Part shown: positions 44,490 to 53,623 of the stretch, piece after piece | How the letters are laid out: each line of letters starts with the position of its first letter | How positions within the stretch are numbered: position 1 is the stretch's first letter | NCBI RefSeq assembly: GCF_000422665.1 | Contig: NZ_AUGM01000007.1 | Coordinates: forward strand, 186,001 to 250,000 | Direction: 5' to 3' | DNA length: 64,000 nucleotides | DNA from: Ferrimonas senticii DSM 18821 | GTDB taxonomy: Bacteria > Pseudomonadota > Gammaproteobacteria > Enterobacterales > Shewanellaceae | The notes under the pieces: model-generated | What the model saw: only the letters and a program-made list of their open reading frames with translations | The model's database searches: none | Told to the model about the DNA's origin: nothing | Translations under genes and position numbers: made by a program

Positions 44490-45488
44490 ATGATGAAACG
44501 TTCTATTGTCGCATTGTCGCTGCTGACAGCACTGTCTGTACCAGCGGTCGCCGATGACCATCAGCCTTGGTATCTCGGTTTCGGTCTGGGAATGAGTGAT
44601 TGGCAGGGGGTCTGCCCCGACAACGGTGACTGTGATGATGAAGATTTCGCCTTCGATATTTTCGGCGGCTACCGTTTTAACGATGTCGTTGGCGTAGAGC
44701 TGGGTTATTTCGATCTCGGTGAAACCGATTGGCGCGACACTCTCAACCAAACGCGAAGCCACCAAGCCAAAGGGGCGCGTTTGGGGCTGGTTGGGTTGCT
44801 GCCATTAAACGATGAATTTTCGCTGGCCGCCGAATTAGGGGTCAATTATTACGATGCCGACATCAAACTTCAGCGAGTGAGTGGCAGCGACAGCGATAAC
44901 GATAACGGCTTTCAGCCCTACATCGGCGCCGGTTTTAACTACGCTATTAACCAAGCGTTTGAGGTCGGTTTCCGCTGGCGCCATTTCCGCGAAATGGAAA
45001 CCAATGACGCCCAATTTAACCGCACCAGCACCCACTACTGGGGGCTTAACTTCAGCTACCACTTCGGCCGAGCTCCAGCACCGGTCATCGCCCCTGAACC
45101 AGAGCCGGTTATCGAAGAGGTGATCATCGTCGAACAAGTGGTAGAGCAAGTAGTCGAGGTCGCCCCGTCAACGGTGCTGTACTTTGATACCAACTCGGCA
45201 GAGGTCAGCGGTGCCGAGCTACAGAAATTGACCGATATTGGCCGCTACATGAACGCCTACCCGCAAGTACGCGCCGAATTGGTGGGTCATACCGATGCCT
45301 CTGGCAACCCCGAATACAATCGAATTTTGGGTGAGAAGCGGGCTCGTGCAGTGCAACAAGAGCTGCTGATCCAACACGGTATAAGCGCCGATCGGGTGGT
45401 GATCGAGTCCACCGGCGAGCAAGGCGCAACCGCCCAGCGCAGCCGCAACGAGCGCCGAGTAACCGTTAATCTGTTCGAGATGGAGTAA
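44490..45488 (+). CDS. OmpA-family outer membrane protein
   Basis: The 332-residue protein has a signal peptide ending PAVA, an eight-strand OmpA-like barrel (~residues 25-200; closing strand HYWGLNFSYHFG), a Pro/Glu/Val hinge (APEPEPVIEEVIIVEQ) and a peptidoglycan-binding OmpA_C domain with STVLYFDTNSAEVSG and VGHTDASGN. An acidic Cys-bounded loop (CPDNGDCDDED) lies near the start of the barrel. TAAGGAG precedes two adjacent ATGs; either may be used. It anchors the outer membrane to the cell wall. Confidence 0.92.
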   Translation: MMKRSIVALSLLTALSVPAVADDHQPWYLGFGLGMSDWQGVCPDNGDCDDEDFAFDIFGGYRFNDVVGVELGYFDLGETDWRDTLNQTRSHQAKGARLGLVGLLPLNDEFSLAAELGVNYYDADIKLQRVSGSDSDNDNGFQPYIGAGFNYAINQAFEVGFRWRHFREMETNDAQFNRTSTHYWGLNFSYHFGRAPAPVIAPEPEPVIEEVIIVEQVVEQVVEVAPSTVLYFDTNSAEVSGAELQKLTDIGRYMNAYPQVRAELVGHTDASGNPEYNRILGEKRARAVQQELLIQHGISADRVVIESTGEQGATAQRSRNERRVTVNLFEME

Positions 45489-45544
45489 CGCGCTTCTAGC
45501 TTCTAGATGGTAACGCTGTTCGCGCTTCCTGATCTCAAGGCATT

Positions 45545-45571
45545 AAAAAAGGCACCCTAGGGTGCCTTTTT
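45545..45571. terminator. Bidirectional terminator between the OmpA-like gene and rpmE
   Basis: AAAAAAGGCACCC and GGGTGCCTTTTT pair with almost no loop between them (TA). It serves the convergent OmpA-like gene and rpmE. Confidence 0.88.
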
Positions 45572-45592
45572 CGTCATTTCGACAAAGACCAA

Positions 45593-45805
45593 TTACTTGG
45601 ACTTCAGAGCGCCAAAACGAGACTTGAACTTCTCTACGCGACCGCCGGTAGAAGTTTGCTTCTGCTTACCGGTGTAGAAAGGGTGACACTCGGAACATAC
45701 GTCCAGGTGCAGATCTTTAGCTACGGTAGAACGGGTGTTGATAACGTTGCCGCAAGAGCAGTTAGCAGTGATAGCAACGTATTCTGGGTGGATACCGTTT
45801 TTCAT
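45593..45805 (-). CDS. rpmE: Ribosomal protein bL31 (zinc form)
   Basis: The 70-residue bL31 is of the C+ zinc-binding type: CSC near residue 16 and CSEC near 37 provide the four ligands, with HPFYTGKQK following. It is a large-subunit protein. It is divergent from priA across 221 bp, the arrangement common in gammaproteobacteria. Confidence 0.97.
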   Translation of the reverse strand: MKNGIHPEYVAITANCSCGNVINTRSTVAKDLHLDVCSECHPFYTGKQKQTSTGGRVEKFKSRFGALKSK

Positions 45806-46026
45806 GGAAAAACCTCAATCAAAGGCCGTGTCGCTATCCGATTCAAAGCCGGACACCACACGTATGGTTTACAAATAGGTTCAGGGCGCAGGATTCTATA
45901 GTAAAGCCCGGTTCAGAGCAATCATCGCTGGCGATTTTCTGCGCGTTAGCCGCCAGTAGAGAATCGGCTGCACAAACCACCAGCAAAGCTCATGCTAGGA
46001 TAGCTGCAATTCTCCTGCCTACGGTA

Positions 46027-48237
46027 TTGTTTGTGTTTATTCAGGTTGCCCTGCCGGTGCCGCTGTCGCGGCTATTTTCCTATCTGCCTATCGCAGGCGA
46101 GCCACTGCCGCAACCAGGCTGTCGAGTGCTGGTGCCGTTTGGTCAAAAACAGCAAGTGGGCATCGTGGTAAACATCAGCGACCACAGTGACGTAACTGCA
46201 GATAAACTCAAACCGGTAATCGCGCAACTCGACGCCCAACCGCTGTTTAGCCCACTGCTGTGGAAGCTGGCCAATACCGCCGCCCGCTACTATTTCGCGC
46301 CGCTGGGCATGGTGCTACCGCAACTGCTACCGGTCAAACTGCGCAAGGGCGATTCCGCCGAGCCAGAACCACAAACCTTCTGGCGCTTAACTGAGGCGGG
46401 GCAGCAAGTCGATGCCAACGACTTTAAACGTGCCAAACAGCAAGCCCGCTGGCTGGCTCAACTAAAACGTACGCCATTGTTAGCCGACAGCGATATCGCC
46501 GGGCTGGAACTGCCGCGCACACCGATCAAAGCGCTGCAGCAAAAGGGCTTGATTGAATCGCTTGAGCAACAGCCGCTGCTGGCCAACGACTGGCCGCTGG
46601 ATTGGCACACCGACGACGACATTCCGACCCTCAATAAAGAGCAAGCGATCGCGGTGAGCGCCATCAACCACGCCGAGGGCTTTAACTGTTTCCTACTGGA
46701 TGGGGTTACCGGCTCCGGTAAGACCGAGGTCTACCTAACGGTGATCGACAAAGTGCTGCGCCAAGGCAAAAGCGTGTTGGTGCTGGTGCCGGAAATTGGC
46801 TTAACCCCACAAACCATCAGCCGTTTCCAAAAACGCTTTCCGCTACCGATGGTGGTACTGCACAGCGCCGTCAACGACAACCAGCGCTTGGCTGCATGGC
46901 AACAAGCCCGCGCCGGTGGTGCCGCAGTGGTGCTTGGCACCCGTTCAGCGCTGTTTAGTGAAATGCCAACACTGGGGATGATCATCATCGATGAGGAGCA
47001 CGACTCCAGCTTTAAGCAGCAGGAGGGCTTTCGCTATCACGGCCGTGACTTGGCGGTGATGCGGGCGCAGCTACACAACATTCCAATCATTCTTGGCAGT
47101 GCCACCCCCTCGCTGGAAACCCTTGCTAACGTCCAGCGTGGTCGCTACCGCCACCTGCAACTGAGTAAACGCGCCGGTTTAGGCCGTCCAGTTAAACAGC
47201 TGCTGCAAGACATTCGCACCGCCCATCTGGATGCCGGGATGTCGCCGGCGATGATCGAGCGGCTGCGGCATCACCTTGATGCCGGCAATCAGGTGATGCT
47301 GTTTCTTAATCGGCGCGGCTTTGCCCCCGCGCTGCTGTGCCACGAATGCGGCCACCTGCATGAATGCCAAAGCTGCGACGCCTTTTACACCGTCCATCAG
47401 TCCGCCAACATGGTGCAGTGCCATCATTGTGGCTCGATGCGTGGCATTCCGCGCCAGTGCCCCGATTGTGGCTCAACTCAATTGTTCACCCGCGGTGTCG
47501 GCACCGAACAGCTAGAGCAAGCGTTAGAGCGCTTATTCCCGGAATATAAAGCGGTACGGATCGATCGCGACAGCACCAGCCGTAAAGGCAGTCTTGATGC
47601 CAAGCTCGAACAGATCCGTCGCGGCGAAGTGCAGATCTTGGTCGGCACCCAGATGCTGGCCAAAGGTCACCACTTCCCCGACGTCACCTTTGTCGGTTTG
47701 ATTGATGTCGACTCGGCGCTGTTCTCCGCCGATTTTCGTGCTGCTGAACGCTTAGCCCAGTTGTACATTCAGGTGGCCGGCCGCGCTGGCCGTGCCAGCA
47801 AAGCGGGCGAGGTGATGCTGCAAACCCATCAACCGGAACATCCGCTGCTGCACCAGCTGATGGCCTCCGGCTACCCCGGTTTTGCCGAAGATGCTCTAAC
47901 CGAGCGCCAACAAGCGCAGTTGCCGCCCTATTGGCAGTTAGCGGTGCTGCGCGCTGAGTCCAACTACCCGGAACAAGCCAAAGGCTTTTTAGTGCAGGCC
48001 AAAGGGCTACTGAATGGTCTTAAGGAGCAGTTACAACTGCAGGTACAGATGATTGGACCGATGCCATCGCCGCTGGAGCGCAAATCCGGTCGTTTTCGCT
48101 TTCAAGCGCTGCTACTTGCACCCAGTAGGCCAGCACTGCAACAACTGGTGGAACCGTGGCTCGAACAACTGCATACCCTTGAAACCAGCAAAAAATGCCG
48201 CTGGCAGTTAGAGCGGGATCCACAGGACTTGCTCTAG
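46027..48237 (+). CDS. priA: PriA, primosomal replication restart helicase
   Basis: The ~736-residue protein matches PriA: an N-terminal VALPVPLSRLFSYLP 3'-DNA-binding domain, Walker A GVTGSGKTEVY, DEEH box, and the zinc-binding insert with four Cys pairs (CHECGHLHECQSCD, CHHCG, CPDCGS). It reloads the replisome at stalled forks. There is no ATG at the conserved start; TTG at 46027 or GTG at 46033 are the candidates, and neither has a clear ribosome binding site. Confidence 0.95.
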   Translation: MFVFIQVALPVPLSRLFSYLPIAGEPLPQPGCRVLVPFGQKQQVGIVVNISDHSDVTADKLKPVIAQLDAQPLFSPLLWKLANTAARYYFAPLGMVLPQLLPVKLRKGDSAEPEPQTFWRLTEAGQQVDANDFKRAKQQARWLAQLKRTPLLADSDIAGLELPRTPIKALQQKGLIESLEQQPLLANDWPLDWHTDDDIPTLNKEQAIAVSAINHAEGFNCFLLDGVTGSGKTEVYLTVIDKVLRQGKSVLVLVPEIGLTPQTISRFQKRFPLPMVVLHSAVNDNQRLAAWQQARAGGAAVVLGTRSALFSEMPTLGMIIIDEEHDSSFKQQEGFRYHGRDLAVMRAQLHNIPIILGSATPSLETLANVQRGRYRHLQLSKRAGLGRPVKQLLQDIRTAHLDAGMSPAMIERLRHHLDAGNQVMLFLNRRGFAPALLCHECGHLHECQSCDAFYTVHQSANMVQCHHCGSMRGIPRQCPDCGSTQLFTRGVGTEQLEQALERLFPEYKAVRIDRDSTSRKGSLDAKLEQIRRGEVQILVGTQMLAKGHHFPDVTFVGLIDVDSALFSADFRAAERLAQLYIQVAGRAGRASKAGEVMLQTHQPEHPLLHQLMASGYPGFAEDALTERQQAQLPPYWQLAVLRAESNYPEQAKGFLVQAKGLLNGLKEQLQLQVQMIGPMPSPLERKSGRFRFQALLLAPSRPALQQLVEPWLEQLHTLETSKKCRWQLERDPQDLL

Positions 48238-48371
48238 CCAGCATCCCCCTGTGTAAACGTATAGTTTTTGTCACTTATCGCCGTTAAAATAGGGGGTTCG
48301 AAGTTTGGCTGAGCAGAATTATCTGGCGGTCATCCACTCCCCCTATTTTGTGCTTTTCGCGGGAAATAATG

Positions 48372-50120
48372 ATGAAAGATCATATTCAACAATTACTTGA
48401 GCAAACCGTCAGCCGCTTGAAAGAGCAAGCGGTGATCCCAGCAGAGCTGGAGCCACGCGTTCAGGTTGATCGTACCCGCGACAAAAGCCACGGCGATCTG
48501 GCCACCAACTTGGCAATGATGCTGGCCAAGCCTGCGGGCAAAAATCCACGTGAACTGGCGCAACTGCTGATCGACAACCTGCCAGCCTCAGAACTGGTTG
48601 CCAAAGCGGAGATCGCTGGCCCAGGTTTCATCAATTTCTTCCTCAACAGCGACTGGCTGGCGAAGCAAATTGAAGCGATCGCCGCCAGCGAGCGCGCCAA
48701 CATCCCGCAAGACCAGCAACAGCAAACCATCGTTACCGACTACTCCGCGCCGAACGTGGCTAAAGAGATGGCGGTGCACCACATCCGCTCTACCGTAATC
48801 GGCGATGCGGTAACCCGCACCTTAGAGTTTTTGGGTCACAAGGTGGTTCGTGCCAACCACATCGGCGACTGGGGCACCCAGTTCGGGATGCTGATCGCTT
48901 ACCTAGAGAAGATGGAAAACGACAGCGCCGCCGATATGGATCTGTCGGATCTGGAAGCGTTCTACCGCGAAGCCAAAAAGTGCTACGACGAAGATGAGGC
49001 CTTTGCCGAACGTGCCCGTAACTACGTAGTGAAACTGCAAGGTGGTGACGACTACTGTCTGACCATGTGGAAGAAACTGGTCGATATCACCATGGCGCAA
49101 AACCAGGCGATCTACGACCGCCTGAACGTGTCACTGACCGAAGCGGACGTGATGGGCGAGTCACTTTACAACCCACTGCTGCCAGAAGTGGTCGCCGATC
49201 TGACCGAACAGGGTCTAGCGGTTGAAGACGACGGCGCCACCGTGGTGTTCTTGGACGAATTCAAAGGCAAAGATGGCAACCCAATGGGGGTGATCATCCG
49301 TAAGCGTGACGGCGGTTTCCTATATACCACCACCGACATCGCTGCGGCTAAGTACCGTGCGGCCACTTTCGGTGCCGAGCGTATTCTGTACTTTATCGAT
49401 TCTCGCCAAGCGCAGCACCTGCAGCAAGCCTGGCTGATCGCTCGCAAAGCCGGTTACATCACCGACACCACCACCACCGAACACTGCGCCTTCGGCATGA
49501 TGCTGGGCAAAGACGGTAAGCCATTCAAGACTCGCTCTGGCGGTACCGTGAAACTGGCGGATCTGCTTGAGGAAGCGCATCAGCGTGCACTGAAACTGAT
49601 CGGCGATAAGAACCCTGATCTGCAAGGCGAAGAGCTTGACCGCATCGCTACCACTGTGGCGATGGCATCGGTGAAGTACTCGGATCTGTCCAAGAACCGC
49701 ACCACCGACTACGTGTTCGATTGGGACAACATGTTGACCTTCGAAGGCAACACCGCGCCATACATGCTGTACGCCTACAGCCGCATTCAGTCGATCTTCC
49801 GCAAAGCCGGTGTGGTTGGCAGCGAACTGACCGGTAACATCGTGCTGGAGCATGACAAAGAGGAAGCGCTAGCGCAAAAACTGGTGCAACTGAACGATGC
49901 GGTACACGGCGTAGCGAACAAAGGCATGCCACACCTGATGTGTACCTACCTGTATGAACTGGCTGGCGCCTTTATGAGCTTCTACGAAGCCTGCCCGATC
50001 AACAAAGAGGGCGTATCTGAGGAAGCCAAAGACAGCCGTCTGCGTCTGTGTCAGGCCACCGCCAACACCCTGAAAGTGGGCCTAAGCCTGCTGGGTATCG
50101 ACGTACTGGAACGGATGTAA
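48372..50120 (+). CDS. argS: Arginyl-tRNA synthetase
   Basis: The product is 582 residues from the second of two adjacent ATGs, which has better spacing to GGGA. Class I motifs are visible: [15 protein letters not shown] (HIGH-like) and a [11 protein letters not shown] (KMSKS-region) block; [10 protein letters not shown] lies in the anticodon domain. It charges tRNA-Arg. ftsN follows by 3 bp, so the two are co-transcribed. Confidence 0.96.
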   Translation: MKDHIQQLLEQTVSRLKEQAVIPAELEPRVQVDRTRDKSHGDLATNLAMMLAKPAGKNPRELAQLLIDNLPASELVAKAEIAGPGFINFFLNSDWLAKQIEAIAASERANIPQDQQQQTIVTDYSAPNVAKEMAVHHIRSTVIGDAVTRTLEFLGHKVVRANHIGDWGTQFGMLIAYLEKMENDSAADMDLSDLEAFYREAKKCYDEDEAFAERARNYVVKLQGGDDYCLTMWKKLVDITMAQNQAIYDRLNVSLTEADVMGESLYNPLLPEVVADLTEQGLAVEDDGATVVFLDEFKGKDGNPMGVIIRKRDGGFLYTTTDIAAAKYRAATFGAERILYFIDSRQAQHLQQAWLIARKAGYITDTTTTEHCAFGMMLGKDGKPFKTRSGGTVKLADLLEEAHQRALKLIGDKNPDLQGEELDRIATTVAMASVKYSDLSKNRTTDYVFDWDNMLTFEGNTAPYMLYAYSRIQSIFRKAGVVGSELTGNIVLEHDKEEALAQKLVQLNDAVHGVANKGMPHLMCTYLYELAGAFMSFYEACPINKEGVSEEAKDSRLRLCQATANTLKVGLSLLGIDVLERM

Positions 50121-50123
50121 GTT

Positions 50124-50690
50124 ATGGCTCGAGAACACGCCGGAAAACGGAGTTCTGGTCGTGGTCGCAAAGCGCCCGTCCGCCGGGGCCAAGCTGCCCC
50201 GGCTAAAAAACTGCCGATCGTTCCCTTCCTGTTGGTGGTGGTACTGATCTGTCTGTTTGGTTATGTGCTGTTAAGCATTCAAGGAGCCAGCGAGCAAGCC
50301 GCACCAGCGGCCCCCGTTGTCGAGCAGCCACAACCAAAACCAGAGCCTAAGCCGCAGAAACCGTTGCCAGAAGCACCGCCAAGCAACACTTGGGTTTACG
50401 AAAAAGAGTTGCCTAACAAGACCGTTGAGGTCGAAGTGCAAGAGCGCAATGACGTGGTCCCGCAACAGTTGCAGTGCGGTTCATTCCGCACTCAAGCACA
50501 GGCGGAAACCATGAAGGCCACTATCGCCTTTGCCGGAATGGAGTCGCAAGTGCGTCGCACCGAAGGCAGCAATGGGGTTTGGTATCGCGTGGTGGTTGGT
50601 CCGTTGGACAGTCGTCGCCACGGTGAAGCCGCCCGCCACAAACTGCAGCGGGCAGGGATCAACACCTGCCAGATGTGGAACTGGAACTAA
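50124..50690 (+). CDS. ftsN: FtsN-like SPOR-domain cell division protein
   Basis: The 188-residue protein has a basic cytoplasmic start (GKRSSGRGRKAPVRRG), one membrane span (IVPFLLVVVLICLFGYVLL), a Pro/Lys-rich linker and a C-terminal SPOR domain (QCGSFRTQAQAETMKATIAF, WYRVVVGPLDSRRHGEAARH). SPOR domains bind denuded septal glycan. Position after argS and before hslVU is that of ftsN in this group; the protein is short for FtsN but complete. Confidence 0.88.
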   Translation: MAREHAGKRSSGRGRKAPVRRGQAAPAKKLPIVPFLLVVVLICLFGYVLLSIQGASEQAAPAAPVVEQPQPKPEPKPQKPLPEAPPSNTWVYEKELPNKTVEVEVQERNDVVPQQLQCGSFRTQAQAETMKATIAFAGMESQVRRTEGSNGVWYRVVVGPLDSRRHGEAARHKLQRAGINTCQMWNWN

Positions 50691-50700
50691 CACCACTTAC

Positions 50701-50728
50701 AAAAGGATCGGTTCGCCGGTCCTTTTTT
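50701..50728 (+). terminator. ftsN terminator with TTCG loop
   Basis: AAAGGATCGG and CCGGTCCTTT pair around TTCG, followed by T-rich sequence, 10 bp after ftsN. tapT starts immediately after, so it probably has its own promoter or relies on readthrough. Confidence 0.82.
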
Positions 50729-50736
50729 GTATTTGC

Positions 50737-51354
50737 ATGACCATAATGTCGAAACGCCCAATTTGCCAACGCTGTAATCGCCCACAAAAGGTGTGCTTGT
50801 GCAGCGCCATCCAGCCAACCCAGCATCAAACCTTAGTGCAAGTCTTGATGCACCCGTTTGAACTGAACAATGCCAAAGGCACCGCCCGCGCGCTGTGTTT
50901 ATCGCTGTCGCAGGGAACACTGTGGGTGGGTGAAACCGTTGAGGAACTCGCTGAGTTAAAACTGCAACTGCAACAGGGGCCACAACCGGTCTATCTGCTC
51001 TACCCCGATGATAACGCCATCATGGTTGAACAAACCGACCAATCCTTTGCCATTGGCCAGTTACTGGTGCTGGATGGCACCTGGCGCAAAACTCTAAAAC
51101 TGCTGCACCTACATCCGTGGATCAGCAACCTACCCCGCTTGGGATTTGCCAATCCGCCCAGCGGTGATTATCAAATTCGCAAAGCCAGTCGCGACGATAG
51201 CCTATCGACCCTTGAAGCCACTGCATACGCCCTAGAGCAACTGGAACAGTGCAACACCGCACCACTGTATCAAGCCTTTGACGCCATCAAACAAAGCCAG
51301 TTGGCGCATATGCCCGCCGAGGTACAAGCCCGATATGGTAAAAGCCGTGGGTAG
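50737..51354 (+). CDS. tapT: TapT-like tRNA-uridine aminocarboxypropyltransferase (DTW domain)
   Basis: From the ATG at 50737 the product is 205 residues. It has a Cys cluster at the start (CQRCNRPQKVCLC) and the DTW motif in LDGTWRKT. YfiP/TapT adds the 3-amino-3-carboxypropyl group to U47 of tRNA using SAM. A longer frame upstream lies inside ftsN and is not used. The stop codon TAG is within the first unit of the heptamer repeat array, so the array begins at the last codons of the gene. Confidence 0.88.
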   Translation: MTIMSKRPICQRCNRPQKVCLCSAIQPTQHQTLVQVLMHPFELNNAKGTARALCLSLSQGTLWVGETVEELAELKLQLQQGPQPVYLLYPDDNAIMVEQTDQSFAIGQLLVLDGTWRKTLKLLHLHPWISNLPRLGFANPPSGDYQIRKASRDDSLSTLEATAYALEQLEQCNTAPLYQAFDAIKQSQLAHMPAEVQARYGKSRG

Positions 51355-51427
51355 TTGGTAGTTGGTAGTTGGTAGTTGGTAGTTGGTAGTTGGTAGTTGG
51401 TAGTTGGTAGTTGGTAGTTGGTAGTTG
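51351..51427. repeat. Heptamer tandem repeat, 11 perfect units
   Basis: GTAGTTG is repeated exactly 11 times without interruption. Seven is not a multiple of three, so unit changes would shift a frame, but the tapT stop in the first unit protects the gene. Such arrays slip during replication. A long minus-strand frame through it (Tyr-Gln-Leu-Pro-Thr-Thr-Asn repeats) is an artefact. Confidence 0.95.
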
Positions 51428-51466
51428 GGCAGGTTATTTCTCAATTGCCGGCAACCGCAAGCTCAG

Positions 51467-51509
51467 GCTCTTACTAATAACTAACAACTCATACCTGACA
51501 CCTAAGAGC
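51467..51509. repeat. Short dispersed repeat with GCTCTTA ends, copy 1
   Basis: GCTCTTA (51467-51473) and TAAGAGC (51503-51509) are inverted ends around ACTAATAACTAACAACT. The left part recurs at 51931 (GCTCTTACTAATGACTAAT). The origin is unknown. Confidence 0.45.
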
Positions 51510-51554
51510 TACCCGATGATAACAGCTTTGGTGGTTCTGGATTTTCTCAGCAAA

Positions 51555-51599
51555 CGCCATTAATCTTAATGATAACTAATATCATCTAAGTTAATGGCG
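51555..51599. promoter_or_regulatory. Long palindrome containing a Fur-box-like site
   Basis: CGCCATTAA (51555-51563) and TTAATGGCG (51591-51599) are perfect inverted arms; inside, TGATAACTAATATCA (51570-51584) matches the 7-1-7 Fur consensus TGATAAT-N-ATTATCA at 12 of 14 positions. It lies 11-55 bp upstream of the small gene at 51610. Iron-regulated expression is inferred. Confidence 0.5.
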
Positions 51600-51609
51600 G
51601 GGAAGTTTG

Positions 51610-51843
51610 ATGGCCAAGGTAAACATCAGCGTGGATCAACAACTGCTGCAGCGATTGATGGCCGATGGCCAGCTTTGTGTCGCCCAACTGCAGGCCTTAG
51701 ATCCGCAAAGTAAACAGGTATTGTGGCAGTTGTGCTTAGAGTGCAGCGGCGATCTAAAATCAGCAACCAACCGCCCTCTTACCGAGCAACAACCGCTGCA
51801 CTTCAAACCCTATCAGCAGTGTCACCCTATCTTAGATAGCTAA
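51610..51843 (+). CDS. Small Cys-containing protein under a Fur-like site
   Basis: From the ATG at 51610 the protein is 77 residues, with helical N-terminus (VNISVDQQLLQRLMADGQL), a Cys pair CLEC in the middle and another Cys near the end (YQQCHP). No signal peptide or membrane span is present. I recognise no family. GGGGAAG precedes the ATG. Together with the Fur-box-like palindrome it is a candidate iron-responsive small protein. Confidence 0.7.
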   Translation: MAKVNISVDQQLLQRLMADGQLCVAQLQALDPQSKQVLWQLCLECSGDLKSATNRPLTEQQPLHFKPYQQCHPILDS

Positions 51844-51900
51844 GCTGGAGCCGCATGAGTTGGCAGAGTGTTCCCAAGCGACCGCCAACCACAACCTCTG

Positions 51901-51935
51901 GCTCTAGCTCTAGCTCTAGCTCTAGCTCTAGCTCT
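51901..51935. repeat. Hexamer tandem repeat (GCTCTA)
   Basis: Five perfect GCTCTA units and one partial unit follow the small Cys-containing gene. Directly after it comes the second copy of the GCTCTTACTAAT repeat (51931-51969; ACTAATAACTGACCACTGATAACT). It lies between that gene and the end of phaB. Confidence 0.85.
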
Positions 51936-51982
51936 TACTAATGACTAATAACTGACCACTGATAACTAGGTCTTGTCGACGC

Positions 51983-52723
51983 TTAAGCCATGTGCTGACC
52001 ACCGTTGACGGACAAGTTCGAGCCGGTGATGTAACCCGCCTGTTCATCGGCAAGGAACTGCACGCAACGGGCAATCTCCTCCGGTTGGCCAAAGCGCTTG
52101 ACTGGGATCTGCGATTTGATCGCCTCTTGGATCTCCGGCTTGATGGCGCGGATCATGTCGGTTTCGATATACCCTGGCGAGATGGTATTAACGGTGATGC
52201 CTTTAGCCGCCACTTCCTGTGCCAGTGACTTAGTAAAGCCGTACATCCCCGCTTTGGCCGCGGCATAGTTGCACTGACCAAACTGACCCTTTTCACCATT
52301 GATGGATGAGATGCTGATGATTCGACCGTATTGGCGCTCCAGCATTGGCCCTAGGGCTGCGCGAGTTAGATTAAACACACTGTCGAGGTTGGTGCTGAGC
52401 ACGTCCTGCCACTGATCTTCGGTCATCTTCTTCAATTGGCCATCTTTGGTGATCCCAGCGTTGTTAACCAACACCTTGATTGGCCCGTGGCTCTCTTCAA
52501 TATCCAGCACCACCCGCTGACATTCATGATAATCACCAACATTAAACGGCAGCACAGTGATGTTTGGGTGGGTCATAGCCAATTCGCCTTGATACTTGTC
52601 GGCGTTAGCGCTATTTGGGCGGCAACCTGCCACCACATGAAATCCGTTCTCAGACAGCACCTTACTGATAACTAAGCCAATACCACCTAAACCGCCGGTT
52701 ACCAACGCTACATTTCGTTCCAT
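51983..52723 (-). CDS. phaB: PhaB, NADPH acetoacetyl-CoA reductase
   Basis: The start at 52723, behind AAGGAGAA, gives 246 residues, the usual PhaB length. SDR motifs are TGGLGGIG (cofactor), NNAG, and the catalytic Ser with YAAAK. The SSINGEKGQFGQCNYAAAKAG block and SPGYIETDM are typical of acetoacetyl-CoA reductases. It supplies (R)-3-hydroxybutyryl-CoA to PhaC, encoded 29 kb away. It is divergent from hslV; no clear terminator follows, only short tandem repeats. Confidence 0.93.
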   Translation of the reverse strand: MERNVALVTGGLGGIGLVISKVLSENGFHVVAGCRPNSANADKYQGELAMTHPNITVLPFNVGDYHECQRVVLDIEESHGPIKVLVNNAGITKDGQLKKMTEDQWQDVLSTNLDSVFNLTRAALGPMLERQYGRIISISSINGEKGQFGQCNYAAAKAGMYGFTKSLAQEVAAKGITVNTISPGYIETDMIRAIKPEIQEAIKSQIPVKRFGQPEEIARCVQFLADEQAGYITGSNLSVNGGQHMA

Positions 52724-52995
52724 GAAAGTTCTCCTTAGTTGTTGTCGCTGCGTGTTGCGCCGCAACGACGGCACAATTGCAAATCGGGATGACACTTAAA
52801 TGAATGCGCTACGACAACTTTTTTCGCCAGTATTTTTTAGTAATGGCGCGATAACCGACAACCGCAATACCAACAGGGTTGGCACCGAGACCAAACAATG
52901 CACCAAATTGGCAGTTGATTGGGCAACTTTGCAGCGTAACTGTTCCTACCGTCGTCAATAAAACCAGTGGCGCATGCAAATAACCGCATCAAGGG

Positions 52996-53058
52996 CTTGA
53001 AGCGTGCGAACTCCTCCCCCACATCTACCCTTAACAACAGGTGGCAGCCCCTGCCGCC
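52996..53058 (+). promoter_or_regulatory. Sigma-32-like promoter and leader stem-loop of hslVU
   Basis: CTTGAAG (52996-53002) and CCCCACAT (53017-53024), 14 bp apart, closely match the heat-shock consensus CTTGAAA-N13-17-CCCCATNT. In the leader, GGTGGCAG and CTGCCGCC (53040-53058) pair around CCC. hslVU is a classic sigma-32 operon, and a leader stem-loop is known in E. coli. The phaB-hslV gap (357 bp) holds nothing else I can name. Confidence 0.75.
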
Positions 53059-53080
53059 AACGCAAATTAAGGGTTTATTC

Positions 53081-53623
53081 ATGACCACCATCGTATCTGT
53101 TCGCCGTGGCGACAAAGTGGTTGTCGCTGGCGACGGTCAAGTTTCGCTGGGCAACACCGTAATGAAGGGCAATGCCCGCAAAGTGCGCCTACTGGCCGGT
53201 GGCAAAGTGATTGCTGGCTTTGCCGGTGCCACCGCCGACGCCTTCACCCTGTTTGAATTATTAGAAGCGAAACTGAACGCCCACCAAGGTCATCTAACCC
53301 GCGCCGCGGTCGAACTGGCCAAAGCGTGGCGTACCGAGCGCAGCTTGCAAAAGTTAGAAGCGATGTTGATCGTCGCTGACGCTGAAACCAGCTTGGTGAT
53401 CAGCGGCAATGGCGATGTGGTTGAACCAGAACACGATCTGGTCGCCATCGGCTCTGGCGGTAACTACGCCCAAGCCGCCGCACTGGCGCTATTGAAAAAC
53501 ACCGATATGGACGCCCGCGCCATCGCTGAGCAAGCACTGACCATCGCCGGTGATATCTGCGTCTTTACCAACCACAGCCAAACCATCGAAGAGTTGGCCA
53601 CCAAAGCGAAGGAGTCCAACTGA
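53081..53623 (+). CDS. hslV: HslV (ClpQ), peptidase subunit of HslUV
   Basis: The product is 180 residues from the ATG at 53081; after Met removal the N-terminal Thr of TTIVSVRRG is the catalytic nucleophile. [14 protein letters not shown] and the [12 protein letters not shown] block are typical. HslV forms a double hexamer ring that degrades proteins fed by HslU. A longer frame upstream is untranslated leader. Its TGA shares a base with the hslU ATG. Confidence 0.97.
   Translation: MTTIVSVRRGDKVVVAGDGQVSLGNTVMKGNARKVRLLAGGKVIAGFAGATADAFTLFELLEAKLNAHQGHLTRAAVELAKAWRTERSLQKLEAMLIVADAETSLVISGNGDVVEPEHDLVAIGSGGNYAQAAALALLKNTDMDARAIAEQALTIAGDICVFTNHSQTIEELATKAKESN

Noticed and set aside
45656-45901. 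Plus-strand frame over rpmE
   Set aside because: It is the complement of the certain rpmE gene and has no homology I recognise.
50530-50736. Extended N-terminus for TapT
   Set aside because: The extension reads through ftsN and its terminator in another frame.
51232-51444. Minus-strand frame with Tyr-Gln-Leu-Pro-Thr-Thr-Asn repeats
   Set aside because: It is a translation of the heptamer array on the wrong strand, overlaps tapT, and has no ribosome binding site.
51351-51935. Possible CRISPR array
   Set aside because: The repeats are contiguous 7-mers and 6-mers without spacers, and no cas genes are nearby.
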